Shown here one piece after another: positions 15,001-26,600 of a stretch of 64,000 bases of DNA. The translations under genes and the position numbers were made by a program. Under the pieces are notes generated by a model. That model worked only from the letters and a program-made list of their open reading frames with translations, was not told where the DNA came from and did no database searches. Numbering within the stretch: position 1 is the stretch's first letter; each line of letters opens with the position of its first letter. The stretch comes from Mytilus galloprovincialis (lineage: Eukaryota > Mollusca > Bivalvia > Mytilida > Mytilidae), in assembly GCF_965363235.1 (NCBI RefSeq), contig NC_134850.1, forward strand, positions 41,722,602 to 41,786,601, written 5' to 3'.

Positions 15001-18000
15001 ACTGACATCCATCTAACAGTATGTAGAAGTGGAAGGACTTCTTTATAAACTAGGGTACAACCGGGGATGTTCGGACACCTTTATAGAAACAGGCTCCGAA
15101 AGTGGTTTTCCGTTGTCAGAATGTGTAAATTTTTTTGTCACATTTTTGTGGGCATATTATAGTTATGATTTATTCCTCTTTTGTTATAATATCACTTATC
15201 AACAGTTAAAAAAATGCATATCCACGAGTAAAACCACCTGTGGGGAACTTCAGACAGTTTCGGGTATGTTCGGACATTGTTTCGGGTAAGTTCGGACGAT
15301 AATGACATGGCTATGTCAGCCCGTTGGTTTATAGAATGTTAGGAATTTTAACGATCTTATTATGCTTATATAGTTTTGGAACAATGTGTCAATAGTGTAT
15401 ATCAGTTATCCAGGCAACTAAAATATTATATTGAATATACTAAGCTGCTGCTCTTTGACATCTGACGTGAAATATCATTGGTATTGTTGATGCATTTCGT
15501 AATTTTTTACTGAATAATTCCTGTTGTTGGTAGGCACTGGCTACGGTTACATTGAAATGAAACAATTATTAAAATAAAAATATTGTTAGAGTGGGGTGCC
15601 CATTTTCGCCATATCTTTCCATGTTTTCTACAGTTTATGTTCAGGTCTATATGTTTTTGAAGTATACTGATATTTCTATATGAAGATAACTTCAAATGCA
15701 AAACATTCCCAAGCTTGAAAACATGTCTGTTTGAAAATAATCATCTGTAAAGTTAGATTAAAGGGTGTTTGAAATTTCATGATATGTTGTCAATGGGGGA
15801 CACATATTCGCCGTTTTTACACATCTATTTAAAACCAAATAACTGCAGCTTTATATAATGTTTATCAAATAAACTTCATTATAGATGAATAGCAGAGATT
15901 TCAAAGGTGTAAAAAAAACAGAAATTTAGGCCAATCAGTCAAAAAATTACTATGAAAAAATCTTTGAAAATCCTGTTTTTCATTCAGGAAATTGACCAAA
16001 AATCGTTGTCCGTTTTTCGGTCCTTTGCAGTAAGTGCCGTCATTTTGTTTAAGTTTAAAAAATTATCATATTTGTTATAAAATTATAATTTATCGGCATA
16101 TTTCTTTCATTTCATCCAGCCTTTGAAGTTTTTACAGCTCAAAATCATAAAACGGCGAAATTGTGTCCCCGGCGAATATGAGCCCCCCACTCTACATCGA
16201 GGACTAATTGCCGGAATGCAGGCATGGTATGGAACTGATTAATTACGGAATAAACAATAAGATTGAGGGGGGAGGATCTTATTCGGGACTCTGGGATCGG
16301 GTGTTTTTAAGCTCGGGGATTTCGGGATTGACCATTTCAGGATATCTGTTTTAAATTTATTTAAAGTTGGGATTCCGGGATCAAGACCCCTCCTACCCTC
16401 CCTCAATATTTGGGTCAACGATTGGTTGTCTACTCTCAAACAGTGATATATTTAATATATATATATAAATATTTCAGATTTTAAAGTAATTAATGTAATA
16501 CTGCAGCTTACATATTGACATTAAGCACACTTTTATCGTCAAGAATGTCCAATGTAAACAGTGTACAGTGATATTGGTGGAAGATATTTTTATTTATGTT
16601 GTGAACTCCATTACTCAGAAGAGGTGTGTCTACATTGGCAGAATATATACATGTATTACAGATTACAGTTTATACTGTGTGTTGTTGTTACAGGAAAGAC
16701 TTCAATGTACGATTGGACTATTATATATATGTATATAAATAAAACCTTTAATGTAACATCTACTATGTTGAATACATTTTTTTAAACTTTGTATTTTCAA
16801 TGACAGTTCCTACAAATCCAGTAAGCAGTTTTGGAGCATATTTCTGTCCTGTGCATTTTTTGTGAACCCACTCCAAGCAGCCAATCTTAAACCATGTGAT
16901 TGACTGATTTTTGTTGCTTTACGTCCAGTGGCAAATAAACCATTTGTATAACTGTATAAACATTTTGTCTTGGTATTGTTTAAGTTTCGATTCAAACGCA
17001 TCTCAGATTTTATATTTTCCACTAAAAACAAATTGTGTAATATGGAAAATCTTCCTTTGGTCCATTGTTCAAAGTATAATGACAGTAATAACTGTATGTA
17101 TGCAATTATATACTGGTACTTAGAAGCGAATATTTTTCTCAGTTCTTGACAACAAACAATTGAACTCAGTGGCGAATCCAGAATGTTTGCCTAAGAGGGG
17201 GACCACTCCCATCACGCTTCAGTGATTCCCAATATAAACAACCAATATTTTACAAAAAATGGGGGCCCTGGCTACCTGGGCCCCCCTAAATCCGCCTCTG
17301 GATCTATATTTGTTTTCGCTTTGGCACTACTAAACTGTAGCAGTTACGGTGACCTATAGTTGTTAATGTCTGTGTCATTTTGGTCTTTTGTGGATAGTTG
17401 TCTCATTGGCAATCATACCAAATCTTCTTTTTTATATATGTAGTAGCTGTACCTTTCAGAATATCAAAACAATTAATACTATCATCATATTTCATTAATA
17501 CAAATATTATGATCTAATACATATTCGTTTAGAAACAAAACTATAGGAGGTTCAAGTTTAATAAATATACATGTAGCGTGTCTATTTTAGTATGTATTCA
17601 TCTCCAATATTGTTTGTCGTCATGCATATATATTTATATTATTTATATATATATATGACACTAATACCATTACCATGATTACGATCTGGTTAAAATGATT
17701 GATGTGCAAATAAATTTGGAAAAGTCATTCGTTCAGGTATGTAACTGTTAAATTATTTCTTTTTCTCCTTCTTAACCTTTAAGTTGTTACACTTCTCATC
17801 CTTCTTTGCTTTCAATTTCTTACACTTATCGTCCTTTTCCTGCTTAGCCTTGCGTTTTTCATTTAGTATTTGTGGACTCGTTAACAGTCTATGGGAAGTT
17901 AACCTTCTGCTGTTTTTCTTAGGTGGTTTTGGAATTATAGGCGGCAATTTGAAAATATTCTCTAACTCTGAATTCCATTGAGAAGACCATCCAGTGATAT

Positions 18001-21000
18001 CTTGATGAAGTGATGATTCCACGGTTTCTCCTGCAGTGATTTCCATGTTACCATCATTAAGTGCTGCCAAAATATTTGCAGCATCTAAATCCGATAAGCT
18101 TTGTGAGATCATTGGATCATTTGATGTGTTCAAAATAGAATTATTAGGGCTTTCGAAATCAACTGTGTATTCACCATCTTGGCCTTGATTTTCTGCCACT
18201 GTATGCACGGAGCTTGGGACCGCTGACCTGTGAATTTCAACAACAACTTCTAAGTTTTGCTGAACATTTTCTGGTTGAGCAATGGGCGTCACATCTGTGG
18301 GCAGTGATACAACTGGAATAGGGTTGTTTGGAACACTTTGTATGTTGGCCAAAACCCATTGAAGAGGGTGTTCATCAGTTTTGAATTGGCCATTATTGTT
18401 CCGGTCAAATGCATCGGAAGGGCTGAAAGCTTCTTTAGGAATTGCTAAAGGATTCCAGTGATATATTCCTGTAGATTCAAACCCTGATACTATGTTTACC
18501 CTTGTGAAGGCCTTCTCATATGCCTGTCGTATCAATTTCGGGGCTGATTCCTTGTTGACTATGTTGTTGGGGTCAGATGACATGTATTCGGTACATAAGT
18601 ATCCATATTCCTTCATTAAAGGTCCAAACATTGTTCTGTCAAGAGGACACAAGAAGTGTGTTGTATGTGGTGGAAACGCAAGTACCTCTATCCTGTTTGC
18701 AAGGGCTGCTTCCAGAAGTCCCAATGTCTCATGTGAATGATGAGAATCTAAAACTAGAACCTGTGGTCGCTGGGGACCACAGTGTTTTAGAAACACGTTT
18801 TTGAACCAATCCTCACCGAGCTCATCGTCCATCCATGCTTTTGCCTGGAAACGCCACTCTGCGTTTTCTGGTCCTTCATGCATGTTGTATGCTCTCAGAG
18901 AACGCGATGTTTTACCTTTTGCCACAATGAATGTTGGCATTTTTTCCCCGGCGGCATTGACACAGGGAAGGAGTGTTATATTTTCCCGTGTATTCCCTAC
19001 ACGACCGGGAACTGACTTAGCACCCCTACGCGCTAATACTCCAGCAGGCTGATGTTCTAGATTGATCCCAGTTTCATCCATATTCCATATTGATGTAGGG
19101 GAAAGTTCTTCTGTTACTGTTTGCAGTTCCTTGAAGTATTTGCCAACAACAGTTGCATTCAGCATTCTTGATCTTACTGTTGAAAGTTTTTCTGGCTTTC
19201 GGATTACAACTTCAGGATGTCTGTTTTTAAATCCTTTCCACCAATCTTTTCCAGGAATACCATTCTTAAACGGAGTTTTTAGATCCATTTGTCTGACAAG
19301 TGTCCCGACGCGTGCCAACATCTGTCTCTTTGTTATTCCAAAGCCTTTTTCTGATAATGTCAGGACTACCTCCACCATTCTGTTTTCAATTTCAATTGGT
19401 ATGGTTGGTTTTCTACCAAATTCTAGTGCTATTGGTTTTTTACCTGTTGTTCTGTCGTTTAAACTTGACTTGGGGACACCATAGCGTATTGCTGCCTTTC
19501 TAATTGACATTCCACTTTTAACTGCATCAACTGCATTTTTTAGTGCCTCGACATCATATTGTCCGTAAATCCCTTTTCCCTTATGGGGCATTCTGATATC
19601 TTAAAATTGTCAAGGTTAACTCATTGATAGATTAATTGATCGGTTAAAACGTATTCATGTAGACTACATTGTTTGCAAGTTTCACAATGAATGATAAGAT
19701 CTTGGCCGAGTAGATATACTTTAGGGTGATAGAAAAACCATTCATTTTCTAGCATTGCTATAAGTTCTTTTCTAGTGAAAAATATTTTCATCTTGTTCAC
19801 TGCAGAAAATGTGCCAATACTACGTAAATTCTGTAGCTTCAGGAAGGACATGGTAACTTAATGTTCTGTGTTTTTGGTAAAGGAAAATATTGCAGGTTAA
19901 ATGTTGAATTCCAGGGGACACTATTTCCAACAATAATATGTCAAATTATGTGTAGTTTTTTACTGAAAATGTTTTTTTCAGGAGTTTTTAGTTTATTATG
20001 TGTAAATTGTTTCTTACTGAAAATATAATGGAGTGTTAAGTCCACAGAATTATTAGAACTAATTAAAAATTGTAAAAAATATGAAAGAGGGTGATCATTA
20101 TGCCTCAATTTCACCTAGAAATATTTTAAGAACTTTCAATTGTCATTGGATTCATTTCTGTACGAAAAAAGTGTGTCCGAATATCCCCTCTTTAATAGAA
20201 AATAGGGTTGGGGATGTTCGGACACATTTAAAAGGACAAAAGCACTGTGAAAAAGCTGTTAAAACCCGATGGAACAGGAAGAAACGGCAGAAGAAGAACA
20301 TTAAAACCATAGAAAACTATTTTTGCAAAGGATACAGATAAAAAAGCTGTGTAAAAAATCTCCTAAAGTAATTCACTGATCTAACGTTTTGCAGTTCCGG
20401 TTTTAATGTTTACAGTTAAATTTTGCCGCCGAAAAACTTTTTTCAAATATGAGCCAATGAAAAATCTTATTACAGAAGGGTATTCCCCGAGAGTTTGGAG
20501 TCAAGATAAGCCCATTTTAATTGGCTGTTCTTCAGATATGATGTCATGGGCTGCAAAATATGCCGAATCAGAACGGAGAACTGAAACAAAACTGTCCGAA
20601 CTTCCCCCTCTGTCCGAACATCCCCGGTTGTACCCTAATAAGGCAAAACACTTACCACTGTCAAATGAAAAGAAGGCTTCATCCACTCCAAAATGATCTA
20701 TTCCAGCCTTGATTCTGTACTGACATCCATCTAACAGTATATAGAAGTGGAAGGACTTCTTTATAAACTAATAAGGCAAAACACTTACCACTGTCAAATG
20801 AAAAGAAGGCTTCATCCACTCCAAAATGATCTATTCCAGCCTTGATTCGGTACTGACATCCATCTAACAGTATATAGAAGTGGAAGGACTTCTTTATAAA
20901 CTAATAAGGCAAAACACTTACCACTGTCAAATGAAAAGAAAGCTTCATCCACTCCAAAATGATCTATTCCAGCCTTGATTCGGTACTGACATCCATCTAA

Positions 21001-23603
21001 CAGTATATAGAAGTGGAAGGACTTCTTTATAAACTAATAAGGCAAAACACTTACCACTGTCAAATGAAAAGAAAGCTTCATCCACTCCAAAATGATCTAT
21101 TCCAGCCTTGATTCGGTACTGACATCCATCTAACAGTATATAGAAGTGGAAGGACTTCTTAATAAACTAATAAGGCTAAACACTTACCACTGTCAAATGA
21201 AAAGAAGGCTTCATCCACTCCAAAATGATCTATCCCAGCCTTGATTCTGTACTGACATCCATCTAACAGTATATAGAAGTGGAAGGACTTCTTTATAAAC
21301 TCAATTTCGACGCAACATTCTACACCGGTGCAATAATCTGGTATGTGGCATGTAACAGGGATGTTGTTAGGTATCTTTGGTAGTGTTATGTCTAAGGGAC
21401 ATTCTGGAAAAAAGGCAAAATTGTAATAGACAAATATCTACATAAAAATTATAATTTGTTGTATACACATCAAATTTTTCCACATATCTAAGATATTCGG
21501 AAAAGGACATCCCTCACCACTTTTGGACAATTTACTGCCTGTATATAATTCAGGTTGGTTAAATATTTTTAAAACAATCCTTCCTACCATGCTTGTCACA
21601 GTAAAAGCATTGTGTAATTTCTCTCTTAAATATATATTCCTGTCTTGACATGAAGAATGAAGAACAGAAATAAGAGCAATATTTCTTTGCTTTGTGTTTT
21701 GTGATGTGTGTAGGGATTTTATTTATACATGGTACCCGTTTTTGCCCACTATAATAGCAATATATAATAGTCTTTAAAGGGCCAAAAAAGCATACAACAC
21801 TTTTAAAGATTTAACTTGAAGCTTGATCTGTTTAGATTAAAAACATGTTATTTCAACCTCTATGAAGTCCTCAGACCTAACTCAGAATTCAATATCTGCC
21901 TTAAAAAACTAACCTTTATTCCATCCATCTGTTGACGGAGAGTACGGGGCACTACTTCTGCTACAGGATGGATCTTCCATGTACTGTTTTACTCCTGTCG
22001 CTTCGATGAAAAGATCTGAGACATATTCTGGCATAGAATCAAGAGTTTGGTCTACTTGGTTTTTCAAGAAGTCAGTTGCTGATATGTCTGAAAAAGAATA
22101 TTTATTAATTATTAAAATGGTGAAGTCAACAGACTGAAAAATATTTTGATTCTTATGAAATTTAGATCAAATAAATTATTTTCACTTGCAAGGTCATAAT
22201 AATTATTTCTTGTACTTGAAAATTGTCAATATGCTTACTGTACATTCAGTATTATTTGTGAGGTACCAGTGTTCCTGGATTTCATTAGAACAGGTAAACT
22301 GTGAATCTAAATGTTTAATGAAGTATATAAATCTTCTATAGGATTGTATGCAGACAGTGGCAAACATCTATTGGATTTGGTCATACAAAGTATAAATGTT
22401 GTCAATAGACCTCTCATACTTACTAGCTAAAGAGATTTTAGTCTCTAGATTACATAGAGGTTTTGGCAGCAGTATATCTTTCATAAGCTCCACTGTATAA
22501 AGGCATGCCTGTTTATTGTCCACACATAAAGATACCCCAACATTCAACAGAAACATCTTTTCTGTCTTCAGATCATCAAGTTTAAACCTGTAAGTAGAGG
22601 CCAACAATAATTTCTAGTAAAACTGACACAATGAAAGGTAGTTGAAAACTAACATACGTAGGATATACTGTCAATTCAGAAATTTTTGTCATGTATTTAT
22701 ACATGTCAACGCCTTAAGTTATATTTATTTAAAACACTGAAAGTCTTTTTTTTTTTTTTTTTTTTTTTAAAGAAACATGCCTTCAAATAAATTTACATAT
22801 GAAATAAAAGCCAAATCATTTTGGCTGCAAAAAAAAAAAAAAAGTTACAAATTTATCAAAATAAAAAACTCACGTCAAACGAACAACATCCGACAGACTT
22901 ATAATTTCCTCTGTTCCAAAATCATAATCCAACAATTTCTTCTTGTATGGTAAATTTTCTATTCCAACTGAAAACTCATAATTACAAGCATCCAAACTGA
23001 TGTAAAAATTAACAGCCAGATCAAAGTCGGTTATGTCTAAACAGCATGTAACACCAGTACAGGTATCCATGATGCTACACGTCAGTGGTATACTGGAACT
23101 TATTGCTTGTAATTGATATGGCAAGGGCACACTGCACTCTGAAAATAAAAATGTATCAAAATTGATGATTGAATTAGTATAAACAAAAAGAAAGAAAAAA
23201 ACATATAGGAAAAACACTATAAACCAATGGTTTCTATATTATTCAGATATTATGCTATTTCAAGGCAAAATCAAAAAAAGATCAAGTGTCTGTTACTTGT
23301 TGAGAAAAAAATTATTACATGGTCTTTGCCTTAATATATCATGGAACATTATTGTACTACATCTTATGAAGGGATAGTGTCATCCTCTGCATGTTAAAGA
23401 ACCCTTGCAATAACTCTTTTAAGAAATTCATAGGTGGCCTGTTGTAAGGCAAACTTGCGGCTTTTATCAAACAAACCCTCTATTCACATGAGATTTAAAA
23501 TTCCTGCTGTGAAAACTTTGAGATCATCCCGAGTTTTTGATGGGGTTTGTTTCACTCAGTCTTAAGTTTACAATTGTGGTTTGTAAACTGTTTGCTTTTG
23601 GTC

Positions 23604-23653
<50 letters not shown>

Positions 23654-26600
23654 CATGCTGGTGTCAGTTTTTTTTGTACATATGAGTTTAAATGTCTCTT
23701 GCGTATTGTCTGCCTCTCTTTTATAAGTATATTTCATTTTGTTTTCATCAAAAATATTCAAAAGGTATACATACCGTTAGTCCATCCATTTACCGACCCA
23801 GCAAACGGCGCTGCTGTCCTGCTACAAGATGGAGTCTTAAGATATGGTGTCAGCCCAAGAGCTTCCAGCATTTTGTCACGAATAAGGCCCGTAACAGCTC
23901 CAGTAATACTATTCTGGGCTTTAAAGTCACTTAATGAGAAATCTGAAAAATTGTAAAATAGTTAAAACATTTTATTTCATTTCAAACAGGATTTTTATGA
24001 ATTGTTTTATGAAAAATTATAAAAAGGAGATGTGGTGTTTACATCTATGAAATAGGAGCCCAACCAAGCAAAAAATTAAAAGATATCTGGAGGTCAACAG
24101 ATGGTCTTCAACAATTAAAAAAAAAGTCTCTATACTATATGTCAAGCAAATTGCTGCATCTAGAAAAGTTGTGAAGAAATTTAACATAGAACATCAGACA
24201 TCTCATATCAGCAGGAATAGTTTTTTTTTTTTTTTCTTTCTTCTAAATTCAGCCTTTTAACCTAATCCATTCTTAATAAATCTAATGAATGAAAGACATC
24301 AACTTATTATATCTCACCAAGACTTGTTTGTGTCCAATCACATCCCAGTTTAGGAAGTTTTGTATTTTCAAATACTGGCACAGAAACCAGACATGGTCCA
24401 CTTTCCTCAAAACATACACTTAAGTTCATGTTTAACATGTATTTCTTCTCAGCCTGCAAGTCATGTATTGTGTACCTGCAAAGTTTAAAGATTATCATTT
24501 AAGGCCATAAAAAAGAATATGTTTGTTTGCCCTAACCCTACCTACCCAGAAAATAGCTGCTTGCTTAAAATCTTTTATTGTCCTGAAGACTCCTGATGTG
24601 AAAAAGGTTTTTTTTATCAGATAGGCATGAAGACAAAAAATATTTGACACTTCAATTTCTCTTTGCCGAAATAAAAAGAAAATGCCTACCTACCTATCCA
24701 ATGTCTCTCTACCTTTTGGTAAACAAAAATATTGTTAAGTGTGGCCTAACTTTTACTGACAATGCACTTATCATAATAGAATATTATAACACAAGGTTTA
24801 AACAGTCTAACACAAGGGAATATTCTGTCTCTATTCAGCATACCTTTTTTCCGAAGCAGTTCAAATTTCTAACTTTAAAGGATTTATTGTGCATTTGTTT
24901 TCTGTCTGAATATTCATGAAATATTTGCCACTGGGTGTTTAAGTGAAAAACAAATGATCAATAAATAAAAATTTGTATTAGCTGTTGTTAAATGAGTACC
25001 TATTTCTAAATGCAAACATCTATTGATCTCAATGTGGATCATAAAGTATACTTACTCCATTTTCAGGACTTGTAATATTGACATTGTCTTTTTCTCACCT
25101 GAAAATATATGAAACATTTCAATAATAACTTTATAACTTTATTAAAGTCTCTATGACCAGTGGCGGATCCAGGGGGGGAGGGGGCGGTTCCGGGGTGCGC
25201 ACCCCACCTTTATTTTTGCCGATCAATGCATTTGTATCGGGACATATGTTTTGCACCCCCCCCCTTTGCCCTGGGTTAGCCTGGGTTAGCACCCCCCCTT
25301 TCGAAAATTCCTGCATCCGCTCCTGATGACCCTGCCTAGTGAAATCATAAAGTTTCAAAACATAGTTAGGGACGCTTTAATATAAATATTTGAACCCAAA
25401 CTAGCACTTTTTAGTTATAAAAAAAAAGATTTAAAATAGCTAGCATCCAAACATTGGTTTATTATTTCAAGGAAATTTATTTTTTTTAAATACCAATTAT
25501 TATATTTTATTACATATATTTTTAATGTTGAAAGTCTCATTTAGCTTAACATCCTTGGCTTTATTAACAATTCCAAGTGATTAAGGATGTTCGCTACTCT
25601 GTTTCAAAATAACAAGCTTTTTAAAAGACTGTTATAAATTGATAGTATATAAATAAACTAAAAAAAGCAGAAAAAAATGAAGGGTCGGTGTGCTTGTTTT
25701 CGAGATATAAGCTATTGAAAATTTGGCGGGAAATAATTCTCTCTAGATTTTTTATACATTTAACATTGACACCTTTTTTCTTTCAAAAACGATGAAAAAA
25801 TAACAAGGATTTTATAAGATTTTCAAAGATAACATTTTAAACGATATGTATTAAATTCTGGAAAGAAAAGTAGGGGTTAATGGGCAATATTTTTTAATGG
25901 CACTACATGGATAAAACCAGAGGAATCCGAACATCTGACAAAAATTCAAAAACAGAGGAGCGAACATCCTTAAATCAATAATTTCCAAATTTAGATCAAA
26001 ATATTTGGAAGTTCCTAAAATAACACTTCTAAAACACAATGAATTGATATGAATTCTTTCAATTTTTCTTTGAAAAAAAATAATAAATAAATACTACTAT
26101 TCAATCTTGACTATCAAACAATTCAATTATTCTAATTTTCTTTTTGAACATACATACCCCATTTATAATCTATAATGGTGAAGTTGAAGGCTCGTTTCTC
26201 AATCCCAATACTTAGCTTCCAGTTACATGAATCCAACAAGGCATAAATACGGAATGATTTTCCGATCTTTCCTACATCCACACAACAATCAATACCCGTA
26301 CAATAATCTGGTACATAACAACTGACTGTTCCTCTGATCTTTGGTAAAGTCATATCGGAAGATTTTGGGCAAGCTATAAAATAAAGAATATCATAAATTG
26401 TTTGGTTTCTGTCTCAATGACTCTTACTATTCATAATTACCAATAATTCCATTTCTTTTGATTTTTAAATATTTCATGTAACTTATATGGTGTGAATGAA
26501 ATTATAACAAATGTCGTTTAAATATATGCTTGTTACTCAATTAGTTTAAAATTACTGCAATTCATTTAACACCTCAATATGTAACAAAAAATTTGTTCCG

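Larger units (their letters stand above)
15053..20635 (-). mobile_element. pogo/Tigger-type DNA transposon, 5.58 kb, looks autonomous
   Basis: The termini are 25-bp perfect inverted repeats beginning GGGTACAACCGGGGATG (15053-15077 and 20611-20635). They are flanked by a TA duplication (15051-15052 and 20636-20637). The target, AAACTAATAAGG, is known from the other array units, so the insertion is exact. The element encodes a full CENP-B-like transposase on the minus strand (17753-19591). Extra copies of the GGGGATGTTCGGACA motif lie near both ends. The element itself carries secondary insertions at 15589-16192, 16261-16410, 17167-17300 and about 17340-17445. TA target, DDD catalytic residues and CENP-B-type HTH place it in pogo/Tigger of Tc1/mariner. 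Confidence 0.95.

Noticed and set aside
18492-19503. Several plus-strand frames at 18.5-19.5 kb
   Set aside because: They are antisense shadows of the transposase on the minus strand.
23537-23956. Plus-strand 139-codon frame
   Set aside because: It runs through a poly(T) tract and over the antisense of exon C7; composition is not protein-like.
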